A stretch of DNA of 64,000 nucleotides from Phytophthora sp. 'mugwort' (taxonomy: Eukaryota; Oomycota; Peronosporomycetes; Peronosporales; Peronosporaceae), in the NCBI GenBank assembly GCA_033558025.1, contig JAUCEF010000008.1:3286001-3350000 (forward strand). The letters are read 5' to 3'. Made by a program: the position numbers and the translations under genes. Of this stretch, positions 21,274 to 31,577 are shown piece after piece (within the stretch, counting starts at the first letter, position 1; the number at the start of each line of letters is the position of its first letter). Below the pieces are notes generated by a model. The model was not told the origin of the DNA and did not search any database. It worked only from the letters and a program-made list of their open reading frames with translations.

Positions 21274-23004
21274 CTAAACTTCAACACACGAGCCATCACT
21301 CGTATGGGACCCTGACGGTGACGGAAGTGCTGCGAAGCTCCGACGAGCCTCCGCGTAGCTCGACGCCTGCGAGGTCGTGGTGGAAGAGGTGGCGTACGCG
21401 TGCTGGGACTCCTCGTCGTCGTAGAGCAGCGGTCGCTTGGGGTCGTGCGTCTGGAAGGCATGCGGCGAGTTGCGCCGGTCGATGAGTCCGCCCAGGAAGC
21501 CCTCGTCGTGGGTCAAGTAGGGCTCCTCGTCCTGTTGGTTGAGCAGGAACACGAAGAGGAACATGCACGCGGCTGCGAAGCAGGAGCCCAGCAGGAAGGC
21601 GTTCTCCCATGCGCCGAACGCGCTGCCCTCGCCGTTGTCACCGTAGACGTTGCCGCGCCCGCCCTGGCACACGTTGCCATCGCACGCGAAGCCCACGCGC
21701 ATGCGCTCAGCGTCGAACAGTGTGTAGTACGTCTTGATGAAGACGTCACCAAGGATCCACCACTCGTCCGTCGTGGACTGGAACTGTAGCTTGCACTGGC
21801 CCCAACCCGAACACAGTACGTAGTCCTGCGGCTGCAGCAAGAAGACGTTGTCCGGTTCCATGCCGAAGTGCAGCACCGGGAAGTCCTTCACGTCTACAGC
21901 GTCGCAGTCGATGCCGTCGCAGTCGAGCCCGCGCGTGACCTTGCTCACCACCTCGTCAAATTGGCCCGCTGGCACGCTGATCAGCGACGTGCCCGTGTCG
22001 ACGATGGCATAGCAGAACGGTTCGCACATGTTGGCGGTGACGTCGATGTCGCCGTCCGATTGCGTGCTGCCGCTGTTCGGCGGTAGGATGGAGAAGTTGT
22101 TCAGCTTGATGGTCCAGTACATGAACGAGTCGAATTCGGGCAGCTTCACCACAGGTGTGTAGTGAAAAGACGCATTCGGGCCAACGACCGACAAGTCGTA
22201 ACCCCCAATATGCAGCTCACTGCCTGTGCGGTAGGCCTCGGGTGTGAGGTAAAAGGCGAACATGTTCTCTAGGTCTGCATTCTGCCCTGCAAGAGCCGCA
22301 AACACTGTCGGCCGACTAATGTGTGCAAGGCCTTCAAACCCCAGCCCAAAGATCCCATCGGCCAGGAACTCCTGTAGCTTGTCGGACTCGTCATTGATCA
22401 CCCCGAAGCGAACACTGTCCACGGTGTATCCCGATATGGTCACCGTATCCACAGCCACCGTACCCGACACCGACCCGCTCCCATACTACAGCAGTTAACA
22501 ACAAAATCAGTCAAAACTTCTCCAAATCCGCTTCAAATTTACTGGCAAAATGACTGGAAGACGGACCGCATCGTAGAACTTTTCCTCTGTGTCCAAGAAA
22601 GTCGTGGACTTTTGTGCGTCGAACTGATAGTGCGACCCACAACTCTCACAGCTGGTGCCAGGGATCCATGTATCGCTAGACCCCGTGTCAAACACCATGT
22701 CCAGATGCTGCGGTGGGTTGCCGAAACCCACGGAACCGATGTACTGCACGTTACCGAAGTTCTGCAGCTTCACGCGTTTCTCGCGCGGCAGTGGAGGCTG
22801 AGCTGCATCCTGAGTGACGTTTGCCTCCGTCATTGTCCAGTCGGGTGCAGCAGCATTGGCGCGGTGATATGTTTTAGCTTCGGACTGGATCTTAGCAGTA
22901 GCGGGAGATCTTCGTCTAGCTAGCGATATTCGGAGCGGCTCGGCGTCTGCAGCCTCGCATGATGAGGCCAGCAGCGTTAGTAAGGACAACAGACACAGCC
23001 GCAT
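21274..23004 (-). CDS. Pepsin-like (A1) aspartic protease, type I membrane protein
   Basis: Two exons (23004-22567 and 22485-21274) give 549 residues. I chose the Met at 23004 because it starts a good signal peptide (MRLCLLSLLTLLASSCEA). A pro-region (about 20-80) precedes the first catalytic motif DTGSSDTW (Asp106). The 81-nt intron falls just before the flap (YGSGSVSG, Tyr147). The second catalytic motif is DTGTSLIS near residue 307. The donor I used, GTCCGT, is weak; a GTAAAT donor 30 nt downstream would insert ten residues before the flap, but the shorter junction fits pepsin spacing best. Near residues 440-465 a transmembrane helix is followed by an acidic cytosolic tail, so the enzyme should face the secretory lumen or cell exterior. 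Phytophthora species have around a dozen A1 proteases, several anchored this way. Confidence 0.88.
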
Positions 23005-23334
23005 AGGGAGCAAAGTGTGACTGGTCGAATGCGGCGGCGTTGGAGGCGTGGCGCGGTTGCGCCGAGTCCCATTAGAGACCGCAGGTTTTTGCCTGAAACG
23101 ACGCAAAACGCGTGAAATGGTTTTGGCCAATAAGATGTGTAGAAATTGTGTTTTGTCCAATGGATAAGGCCCGCAAGGAAATGCGATCTTTGTCGCTGCA
23201 ACGAAAAGCTACGCAGAAACATATTCTTAGTAAGAATACATGTAGTTGGATTCTTGAACAGAGATGTATTCTTGAACCGGCTACCGCAGATCGACAGAAT
23301 TCAGCAGTCGCCGCAACGGAAACGACCTTGCAAG
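23005..23334. promoter_or_regulatory. Bidirectional promoter, protease and repeat protein
   Basis: Only 330 bp separate the divergent starts. The region has CCAAT boxes at 23127-23131 and 23157-23161 and a TACATGTA palindrome at 23237-23244, 91 bp before the repeat-protein ATG. Co-regulation is possible but only inferred. Confidence 0.4.
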
Positions 23335-23802
23335 ATGTTAGCCCGCCTGCTGGTCGTGACTGCAGCGCTGGCAGTGTTAGCCGCAGCTGAGCCGCCTAAG
23401 AACGCCGCATACACACCCACGGGCCCGAATCGCCATTCGATCTACACGGCGCTGTCGAACAAAGGCCCAATGGCCGGCACAACGACTCGCAGACTGGAGC
23501 CTCTGCCCCCGTCGAACGGTGAAGAGAGATCTGACGACATCTACACGCCGCTCTCGGATGATGGCCCGATGGCCGGCATGGGTCCGCGCCGACTCGAGCC
23601 CTTACCGACTGCAAACGCCGAGGAGCGATCTGAGTCGATCTACACGCCGCTGACGCACGATAGCCCGATGGCCGGTTTTGGTGCCCGCAGACTGGAGCCG
23701 CTGCCCACTGCGAATGCCGAGAAGCGATCGGAGGACATCTACACACCGCTGTCCGACGACGGACCTATGGCCGGCATGGGCACACGTACACTGCGTCAGT
23801 AA
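23335..23802 (+). CDS. Secreted tandem-repeat protein with RRLE...EER cores
   Basis: This 155-residue protein starts with a signal peptide (MLARLLVVTAALAVLAAA); the ATG at 23335 was chosen because it starts that peptide directly. The mature part consists of a period-33 repeat whose Ile-Tyr-Thr anchors fall at residues 36, 69, 102 and 135. Each unit carries IYTPLSDDGPMAG followed by RRLEPLP and a Glu/Lys-Glu/Lys-Arg block (EER, EER, EKR). The last unit is truncated and ends RTLRQ, so the RRLE position becomes an exact RXLR at the C terminus. The first RRLE (52-55) followed by EER (63-65) sits where RXLR-dEER motifs lie in oomycete effectors. Dibasic RR and KR sites could instead be kexin-type cleavage points releasing repeated peptides. 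No cysteines occur in the mature region. I do not recognise the family; its function is unknown. Confidence 0.75.
   Translation: MLARLLVVTAALAVLAAAEPPKNAAYTPTGPNRHSIYTALSNKGPMAGTTTRRLEPLPPSNGEERSDDIYTPLSDDGPMAGMGPRRLEPLPTANAEERSESIYTPLTHDSPMAGFGARRLEPLPTANAEKRSEDIYTPLSDDGPMAGMGTRTLRQ
23440..23799 (+). repeat. 99-bp coding tandem repeat, 3.6 units
   Basis: Units start at 23440, 23539, 23638 and 23737 (partial). All keep the reading frame. Synonymous differences between units show selection on the peptide rather than a very recent expansion. Confidence 0.85.
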
Positions 23803-24462
23803 CGAGTAGGAAGAGCGAGAAAGAGCCCTCCGCGCTGGTTGAATGGAAGAAGACTCAGTGACTTCGTAGGAAAGATACTAAACAAGCTGATGCTTCATCA
23901 AGGCCTTCAAGATGAATGAATTTGCGTCTAAACGTGAGAATTTGATGTCGTCCGCGCACTTTCCATTGTGGACATTCTTCGCTTCTTTTGTTCCACCCTG
24001 CGTTTTGCCGTTTTGTTAGATGGGAAGGCCATTACGTGGCCCGTGGCCACCGCTGTCCTTGCATCAGTGTCCTCGCTGGATGTTGCTTACAGCTCTGTAC
24101 GAGTCTCCTTCAGTGTCTCCACGCGCCTCTCCCTGTCCACAATGCTCCCTGCATTGATCTCACACCCTCTGGTCTTCTGCAGCTGGGATCTCATTAAATT
24201 AACCTCTCTCTCTCTCTTCCTGCGGTTTATCCTTAAACTTGACCGGATTTTCTAGCAGAGTCCGTGTGAAATGGGAGCACAACTGAAGCAAATGGCAGAT
24301 TGCCCTGGTCTCGAGACCGATGCACACCGAGCTGCACGAAACGCAGCTTTTGCTATCCTTTACTCGAGTGTGTGAACCCAAGTCCGAGACCATGCGGTGG
24401 CCTGGTGACTGCTGAGCAACTCACTTCACGACTTCCGAGTCACAAAGAACAAGTCCAGCGTT
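23803..24462. other. Intergenic, no gene recognised
   Basis: This is the 3' flank of the repeat-protein gene and the upstream of the next small gene. It contains a short CT-rich tract near 24207-24220. A 95-codon plus-strand frame (23968-24255) is hydrophobic but has no convincing features. Confidence 0.45.
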
Positions 24463-24827
24463 ATGCATCGCGAGCTATTGACGGTGTTGTTGTTGCTGGC
24501 GGTGGTGAACCAGGTCGTCAATGGCCGTCACGTGAGGGTGTTAGAAGACGGAGACGGCGATGACCATGACAGCGACGACGCAGCCAGTTCCAACCATGAC
24601 AACAACAATGTCGGGGCTTCAGACAACCACAAGCCCAGCAGAGGCTGCTTCGACAACACCGCGGTGGTCGTCGTCGTCGCTGTTTTGCCGTCATGCTTAC
24701 CATCGCCGGTGCCATGTTAGTCGTCGTTCGAAGACGCAGGAGACGAGCGCTGGAACGCAACAGCAGTCCACAGCCCAACGAGCTGTCGCCGGCGCCTTCG
24801 GTCGGCGTCGCCTACACTCGGCATTAG
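24463..24827 (+). pseudogene. Small type I membrane protein, frameshifted in the membrane helix
   Basis: The frame opens with a signal peptide (MHRELLTVLLLLAVVNQVVNG), then an acidic Asp/Asn/His-rich luminal segment. At a T4 run (24683-24686) the frame enters a hydrophobic stretch and stops at 24720. In another frame the sequence continues directly as the rest of a transmembrane helix, then RRRRRRALERN and a short cytosolic tail ending at a TAG (24825-24827). The frames agree if the T run is one base short. This could be a real inactivating deletion, an assembly error in a homopolymer, or, less likely, programmed slippage. No known family. Confidence 0.55.
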
Positions 24828-25008
24828 CAAACACGAAGTAGTAAATAGACAAGAACCGTGTTCACCGATGATGACACACTTTGTACCATCAACAATCACT
24901 GATCGACACATTTATATTTGAAGTCATTCTGGAATTGCCGCGTGCAATGCCCCACCGCACATCGGTCTACGACCAGCTCTACTACTAGTCTTCGGACTGG
25001 TATACATT

Positions 25009-25221
25009 ATGGCCGGCCGCGTAGGTGCCTCGAGTTCGCTCGGCCTCGGCAAGTGATACCGCCACGTCAGCGCTTTGCTCAGTGTGTTCGCTGTTGCAAT
25101 TCTCGCGCTGCTGGCCTACCTCGCGCTACTGAATAACTCGGTCTTGCGACGACAGGCAGGGAGCTCGATGCTGGAGAAGAAACAATTCGACGTCGCTGTC
25201 TACATAAAGCACGACGTGTAA
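25009..25221 (+). pseudogene. Possible small membrane protein with in-frame TGA
   Basis: From an ATG at 25009 the frame runs MAGRVGASSSLGLGK, meets TGA (25054-25056), and continues as a strong transmembrane helix (LLSVFAVAILALLAYLALL) and a polar tail to a stop at 25219-25221. Upstream of the ATG, without a stop back to 24919, the frame contains another hydrophobic run. The gene may be interrupted, or unrelated open frame. No family recognised. Confidence 0.25.
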
Positions 25222-25374
25222 TAAACGCTAAGCAGACAACGCCGTCCGTAATGTTAAGATTAAAAAGACTTCTTGAATTTAACTGAGGTAATACAAAAGA
25301 GCCTCCGTTGCTACCGAAACATCACGCTATCAGCGACGTCTTATAGTCGCACGCTTTGTAGTGTCAAATCCAGT

Positions 25375-27563
25375 CTACAGCTCGTCCTTCATGATCTTGC
25401 GGAGCTCGTAGGAAATGTGGATGGCGCTTGGACGTTGGGCGGGATCGAACGACAAACATGCTCGCGACAGCTTCACGATGGAAGGAGGACACGAGTCGTT
25501 AAAGCTCGGCTGCAGCTTGCCAGCAGACACCAGCTGGAGGATGGTCACATCCTGCATCTTGCCGCCGTTTGTGTTCGTGGCGTCGTAGAACGGAGCCTTG
25601 CACGTGTCCAGCTCCGACATCACCACACCGAACGAGTAAATATCGGCGAACTCCGTGTAGTGTCCGCCCAGAATGACCTCAGGGGCAATCCAGCGTGCTG
25701 TACCTACACCTGCTGTCATGGTCTCGTCAAAGCTGCGGTTACGCGAGATACCGAAATCGCTCAGCTTGGCACCGCTTTGCGCATCAATCAGCACATTACG
25801 AGACTTCAAGTCTCGGTGGATAAGCTTCGGATTCAGCGTGTGTAGATACACGAGAGCATCAGCGATATCGATGGCGATCTGACACTTCAGGTTGGCCCAT
25901 GTTAGCGAGCTGGCACGGCTCGAGTCCAACAGCGACTTGAGGTCGCCACAGTCCATGAACTCCGTCACAGCCTGAATCGTCAGCGCATTCGTCCACGACA
26001 CACCAATGAAGTGCACAATCTTGGGGTGGTCCAGACGTGCCATCGTCTTGATTTCCGTCGCGAACGCCAGTGCGTCCTGCATTGACTTCTTGTCATTCAA
26101 TAACCTCTTGATAGCCACGTTCTCATTCATAAACAGACCCAGCCACACTTCACCAAATCCACCACGAGACAACAGCTTCACAGCTTCCACATCGCGGTGC
26201 TCGATACGCGCAGCCAACAGATCCGGGTCGTCCCAAATCGACGATCCGAACGTTGTGTCGCCGCCCGTGAGACTGGAGCCAATGTCCGTGCCGAAGATCG
26301 TTGAGCCACCTTTGGTCGAGAACTGGCCACCGTTTTTCTTGCGGTACCACACGAACGCGATGATCGCCAGCACCAAAACACCACAGCACACGCCGAGCAC
26401 AATGGCGAGCGTGGGACTGCTGCTTCCATCCCCATCGCTCGAAGGTGTGCACACCTGCACGTTAGCCTTGGTCAGTGTCGTAGCAGAGAAGCCGGAGCCG
26501 CAGTCGGTGACCGCCACGTCGACGTCGAGCGTCGCCAGGTTTTCCAGCAGCGCCAGTTGTGAGGCTGAGACCTGCAAGTTCGTCAAGTTGCAGTTGGACA
26601 TGTACAGATACTTAAGCGCTCCCGAGTCTGCCATCGTATAAATGTTGTCTGGGATGGTCGTGTAAGGGTTTCCAGTCAGATTAAGCGTCTGGAGATTGCT
26701 CAACACAACGGGGAAGTCCGTGAGCTCGTTCTCGGCCAAGTTGAGGTCTGTGACCGTGCTGAGGCCCGTCCAGATATCGCTAGTGTTATCCGGAAGATCC
26801 GTAATGTAGTTGAAGGACAAATCCAGCTTAGAGATGGCTGTGAAGTTGGCAAACTGGTCCGGCACAGCGTTGAGGTTGGCATTGGTCAGATACAACGTAT
26901 TGTACGTCGTAGCGAGAGACACTGACGAGATGGTGTTGCGCACGTTCACATCCAGCAAGAACATGCTGACGACGGAGCTGGGTGTGTCGAAAAAGGTCTG
27001 ATCCAGCGAGATGTTCTTGATATTCGTCTTCTCAGTCGATTCGCTCGGGGTTCCCTGCAGTTGACTGGAGATTTGTATGTGGTTTATAACAAATAACATA
27101 ACCAGGGATTAGTATCGTTGTAACCGATACAAACCTCATAAAACCGATACCATAACACGTACACTGAGAGTGTGGAGCTGCTGTACGTTAGCTGGGTGAT
27201 CTTCGTCACGTAGGCCATCGTCTTGATGTCGGTGACAGCGTTGGCCTCGAGCGCCAACAGCCATTGGTTACCGTCCCACAGCAGTGAGTCCAGGCACTGA
27301 TAGGTCACGTTACACTCCGTGGAGGTCCCCGGCATCGTGAAGCTGCTGTCGCTGTAACAAGGGCCGCTGGCGCCCATCTTGACGCAGGAGTCGTCCTGTG
27401 AGGGTGAGTAGAGCACGCACGGGATGTCATTGCAGCCCGAGGGGCAGCCCGACGACGTCAGCACGTTCTCCGTGAGCGCCGTACACTTCGCGGCGCGCGC
27501 GCGGTGGGCGCCGAGTAGCAGCAGTAGCGCCGAAAAGCGCAAAGCGTGGGTCGCATGCACCAT
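25375..27563 (-). CDS. LRR receptor-like kinase of the TKL group
   Basis: Two exons encode about 692 residues. Exon 1 (27563 to about 27165) has a signal peptide (first 24 residues) and a Cys-rich ectodomain. Exon 2 (about 27054 to 25375) carries leucine-rich repeats (units such as LDLSFNYITDLPDN and LNLAENELTDFP), a transmembrane helix near 350-372 followed by WYRKK, and a protein kinase domain near 425-690. The kinase keeps the Gly loop GGFGEV, VAIK, HRDLKSRNVLI, DFG and WIAPE, so it should be active. The HRDLKSRN loop is typical of tyrosine-kinase-like enzymes. The intron edges are uncertain: GTGTAC donor and a CAG acceptor keep frame, with neighbouring alternatives. It likely senses an extracellular ligand at the plasma membrane; the ligand is unknown. 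Confidence 0.9.
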
Positions 27564-28671
27564 GCTGTTGCTCGTCGGTTAGAATTTGCACAGTGAACAA
27601 GTATCGAAGCGATTGTGACAGGAACTGGATTTTTGTAAGAGGTTTAGGGTAAATGTTTGTGTGGAAAGTTGTTTGAGTGGGAGAGTAGGTTACAGTATGC
27701 GTTGGGCGTTTTGTATGGCGTACCGAAGCTCGCGACAGACGCTGGCTTGTTTCGGCGACGTGTGACTGGCGAGCCAATTACTTTTGCCCCCGTCGGGGAG
27801 TGCACGCATATGAACAGCACGACGCAAGACGGACTAGCGTGAAAGATGGCTACTATTTATATTGTAACAAGCTACTATCCGACGGGAAAAACAGGCTGAC
27901 GAGCAAAAATTTGGAGGGGTCCGTGCGCAGAGGGGGGGGTTGTTGGCCGCAAGAGCTATATTTGACAACGCTAGTTCAAGGTATAACGTTGAATATACGT
28001 CCCTGTAAGAACGTGTGACCCGATTTTACACGTAAAAATGGGGAACGAGATCAAGCGAAAAGCAAGCCAGATATAGCGGGCCTGGTCGGTGGCAATATCG
28101 CAAGGCATCATTTGCACCACTCATGCTGGTGTTGCAAGTGCAAGACCGGCAGCTAAGGCTCGTACTTGGGGTGTCACCCGGTCGCCATCCGAATGTCAGC
28201 TGATCATCTGCGCGGAGATCCACGTTTGGACAGGCCGAAACCCGCACAATGTAGCCATCTTGCGCCGGGCAACTTTAACCTAAACGGTTGGCTGGACCAG
28301 CATTTTTATGCCTGCCGTGTTGCTGTTATGTGAGCACACGAAGCACCTAGGTGCCGCTCCCCAGTGCTCCTGATGTCGTTTCCAACGCCGTAGCGCGATA
28401 GTGGATTCTCATGGCTTGCATAACTGCGCTAGTCGTCGCTACTGCAGTAAGAAACCGTACTGGTATTTACAGCAGTTGAAGGCTGAAGATCTGCGCATTT
28501 GCCAGTGCTCTGCTGGCAATGGTCGAGTGTCTAGTGCTATTAGAATTGCTCGCTACCCCGTCCTCAATTGATTCGCGTCTTATCCAGCAAAAAATAGCGC
28601 TCCTCGCGCTTAAAGTCGAGTCCTGTATGGACGCACTTCTCTACTTTCCAGTAACCATCGAAGTCGACGTC
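27564..28671. other. Divergent intergenic region
   Basis: These 1.1 kb lie between the receptor kinase and the Cys-rich membrane protein, transcribed away from each other. Short open frames show no domains. A frame in register with the downstream gene starts at 28519, but the signal peptide begins only at 28672. Confidence 0.45.
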
Positions 28672-29430
28672 ATGGCCCAGTTCAGTCGGCTGTGGTGTGT
28701 GTTCACCCTCGCATTGCTCGTCGTAATGTCATCCATCCAAGCTGTTCCACCCGCCTCGAATACCTCGGACGTCACGCTCTCCGGATGTCAAATATGTGTC
28801 AACAGTGGGGACTGCTCGCACGCCTACCTTGACGGACCTGGACAATTCTGCGGCAATTGGATAGACCGGGCGAACCAGCGTCAACGCTGTTGCTGCCCGC
28901 GTGAAGCCACGTGCACAGTGAGCAACTACGCCTGTAACTGCAAGACAAGCAAGACCAAAGCACCTAAATCTTCGTCGACGAGTCCTACCACTTCATCCCC
29001 AGCAAACTGGGGAACGATCTTTGGGTCCATTTGTCTTTTGTGTGTCGCCTCCGCGATACTCTGGTGTCTCTGTCCTTGCTGTAGAGCGAACAGATACGCA
29101 GCTCTTTCCCATCCAGCAATGACTCCTGTGGCTGTTCAAGCCCCACCACACGCTTACGGATACGCCAACGCATACACCCCCGGATACGCGCACGGGTATG
29201 CACCTGGATCTGTATATGGCGGACCGGTCTACGGCGGCGGAGGCTATTCCAATGGAGGAATGGGTGCCGGCTCAAGCGCAATGCTCGGAGGTGTCGCCGG
29301 CATGTTTGGAGGTATTCTTGTTGGTCAAGCACTGTATAACGCTGGAGACCATCACGGATACCATGGCGATGGCGTGGATACATGCTACGCTTACAATGGA
29401 GGAGGCGAAGAGTTCGGTGGAGAATTCTAG
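28672..29430 (+). CDS. Secreted-type membrane protein, Cys-rich head, Gly/Tyr-rich tail
   Basis: This 252-residue protein starts with a signal peptide (MAQFSRLWCVFTLALLVVMSS); I rejected the earlier in-frame Met at 28519 because it buries this peptide. The ectodomain holds about ten cysteines in a compact pattern (GCQICVNSGDC, FCGNW, RCCCPREATC, YACNC), followed by a Ser/Thr-rich stalk that could be O-glycosylated. A transmembrane helix near residues 118-138 (SICLLCVASAILWCLCPCC) has cysteines at its inner edge that could be palmitoylated. The tail is rich in Gly, Tyr, Ala and His, with GYAHGYAP-like repeats and a hydrophobic Gly-rich stretch, ending in an acidic FGGEF. It resembles Shisa-like adaptors in layout only. 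Function unknown. Confidence 0.75.
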   Translation: MAQFSRLWCVFTLALLVVMSSIQAVPPASNTSDVTLSGCQICVNSGDCSHAYLDGPGQFCGNWIDRANQRQRCCCPREATCTVSNYACNCKTSKTKAPKSSSTSPTTSSPANWGTIFGSICLLCVASAILWCLCPCCRANRYAALSHPAMTPVAVQAPPHAYGYANAYTPGYAHGYAPGSVYGGPVYGGGGYSNGGMGAGSSAMLGGVAGMFGGILVGQALYNAGDHHGYHGDGVDTCYAYNGGGEEFGGEF

Positions 29431-29507
29431 TCAAACGCTAAATCTTAGATAATGATAAGTTAACTCTGAATTTTACTCCTCATGAACGACACAGTACATC
29501 TCGATGG

Positions 29508-30791
29508 TCAGCTGAGCGTGACGAGGTTTGAGCGGCGGATGAGTTGCTCGAAGCGGAAGAGCACGTTGCCCGTTTCAACAAAGAGGTATCTGGCTTGAGC
29601 CTCGTTCAGACAGTCGCCGTGACCACCGTATGTGAACTGCACGTGGTCGTCAAACATATCGAACCGCATGTAAGTATACGCGTCACGTAGGTATACTACA
29701 CCATTCCTGTTTGAGTTCGCCAGGTCTTCCGGCGGCGGCACGACAAGCGTGAGAATTGACAACGATCTGTGGTCATACTCGTCTGTATCTGCGACTTTAG
29801 ACGAGATATTAATGTGGCGGATACGATGCGAGCGGCTCGCGTCCGGGGAGTTCCGGATAAGGATCGTGTTGAACGCGTCCACACGCTGCAGCACTCGGAC
29901 ATCAATCGCAGAGCGGTAGCACGTCCTGTACATGTCAGGGTTGTTGAAGACGCGCCAGCCTTCAATAGCCAATTCCTCCGCCAACATGTCGCTATCTGTA
30001 CACGGGATTTGCTTAGTGAAGTGGAACTCCAGCTTTTGCCTTTCACTCAGACATCTCTGCACCGTCCAGCCAAAGAACTGCAAAGGGTCTTTGCTCAGCT
30101 GCTTCTTCGTAAACATGGCGTGGTGGCTCTTAATTGTCTGGTACTTCTCGCGAATAAGGTTGTAGCAAGTCGCAGCAGACATTGGCTCATAGTAGAACGG
30201 TTCCGCGTCCTCCGCAAAATATGACCAGAACCCTGGTCGATTCAGAGCCTGCACGGTCCTTGCCGGTCGCTCCGCGTCTATTAGCTTCTGCAAATTCGGG
30301 TCCGCCACTTCGGGTGTGTCGACCCATAGCGTCGCCTCGAAAATGGCCAGCTGCTCCAATCTCTGTGCGAGCGCCTCATTCTCCCGATGTATGGTATTCT
30401 CCGTCTCCACGGCGTCAATATACTGCGCCATCAGCTCTTTCGGCTGCACTGGAGTAGTCGTGGCGGTCGTGGAACCGTTACCGTCCAGCTCCTTCCGGTT
30501 CGACGAACTACTCGCAGGTGGTCGTCGTCTCCATGCCACCATACCCGTCTCCAGCTTCTTGTGCAAATGCTGATACTGTTTACGCATCGAATCCATGAGC
30601 GTGTTCTGTCGAGACCTCCCTCGCGCCATATTTTCTCGGTGTCGCCGCCTCTTGGTTTCAGCCTTGCTCTCGGTCTTGTCCGCCGTGGCGCCCCTCATCT
30701 GCTGCATTAATTGGTCCACGTCTGCGTCCTCCACTGCGCTCAGTACCAGGTCCGTCGGCGACAGCGGCGAGTACCCGCCGGACGTTGCCAT
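29508..30791 (-). CDS. Oomycete M96-like / START-like family protein, copy 1
   Basis: This 427-residue intronless protein belongs to an oomycete-expanded family often annotated as M96 mating-specific or START-like. The N-terminal third has a strongly basic stretch (KRRRHRENMARGRSRQ) followed by a coiled coil, similar to but not matching a bZIP basic region. The C-terminal two thirds form one globular domain with the START-like pattern FFGWTVQRCL, FHFTKQIPC, ELAIEGWRVFNNPDMY and the closing GNVLFRFEQLIRR. A paralogue lies 1.7 kb upstream (32460-33701). I placed the start at the Met at 30791; an earlier in-frame Met at 30884 adds 31 unlikely residues. Nuclear or lipid-binding roles are guesses. 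Confidence 0.7.
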   Translation of the reverse strand: MATSGGYSPLSPTDLVLSAVEDADVDQLMQQMRGATADKTESKAETKRRRHRENMARGRSRQNTLMDSMRKQYQHLHKKLETGMVAWRRRPPASSSSNRKELDGNGSTTATTTPVQPKELMAQYIDAVETENTIHRENEALAQRLEQLAIFEATLWVDTPEVADPNLQKLIDAERPARTVQALNRPGFWSYFAEDAEPFYYEPMSAATCYNLIREKYQTIKSHHAMFTKKQLSKDPLQFFGWTVQRCLSERQKLEFHFTKQIPCTDSDMLAEELAIEGWRVFNNPDMYRTCYRSAIDVRVLQRVDAFNTILIRNSPDASRSHRIRHINISSKVADTDEYDHRSLSILTLVVPPPEDLANSNRNGVVYLRDAYTYMRFDMFDDHVQFTYGGHGDCLNEAQARYLFVETGNVLFRFEQLIRRSNLVTLS

Positions 30792-31121
30792 TACCCGAGG
30801 TATTCCCTGGTTGATAATGTCAATGGAGTGTCGACTGGTGAAGTTCAAGCGCTCGGCTGGCGAGCGATGGTGAGGAATCCCCACTGAGGATGTAGTGAGG
30901 CAAGGGAAAGCTTCGGCTTCTGGGGCACAGGCGTTTACGGTAAACAGGTTGATTGCGATCGAATCTGACTCGCGTGGTTCTTTTAATAATTTAACTTGAC
31001 GTTTGTATGCGAGTGGCTGAGAAGAATATTATACGGTGATTTTGCCAATACTTATTGAGGTAAAAAGATACTTATAATCATTAAAAGTCACAACTGGGGA
31101 CGAAGAGAAACGGACAGGAAA
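30792..31121. other. Upstream of M96-like copy 1
   Basis: AT-rich, no gene recognised. It probably contains the promoter of the minus-strand gene. Confidence 0.4.
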
Positions 31122-31490
31122 AGCTAATTGGGCGAAGCCCCATCATTACTGTGAGCTCTCGTTTGACGAGTTTTCGGCGTCCCTCGCTTTTCTTGCTAAT
31201 CTTCGAACAACTCCCGATCTTTGCCTTGATTTCGTTTCCTAAAGCTGGGCAGGGGTTAGGACGAGTCGCTGAGGAGATGACCTGGGACCTGCGATCGGCC
31301 GTGGTGTCCCGAGTGGGTATGACCTTAAAGACATTTACAGATAAGGTTTGCTTCGCACTTGGTTTCTACTATGAGCGTTCTTAGCTCAAAAAGTCATTAG
31401 ATACCCTCCATCTGGGATAAGAAGTATGTATAGGGTTAGCAAGGCTGTACGCTGGAGGATTCGCCATTATTCGTGGGGCTAGGCTGGGGT
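31122..31490 (+). repeat. Dispersed ~365-bp repeat, copy 1 (inverted to copy at 37.3 kb)
   Basis: From about TTGGGCG through GTCCCTCGCTTTTC, GGTTAGGACGAGTCGCT, CATTTACAGAT and GGGATAAGAAGTAT to GGGGCTAGGCTGGGG, this matches the reverse complement of 37325-37687 along its length, apart from small indels and about a 30-bp extra segment near its start. It has no coding capacity. It may be a solo LTR or non-autonomous DNA element. Confidence 0.75.
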
Positions 31491-31577
31491 AAGGTGTGAT
31501 TATAAGGCAGATGTATGAATATATACGTCCAATATTGTACTGTAAAACCTGCGATGCTGCCCCGTGGGGCACTACGC

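Noticed and set aside
23440..23799. CRISPR or non-coding satellite
   Set aside because: The 99-bp period keeps a reading frame with synonymous changes and follows a signal peptide; it is a coding repeat.
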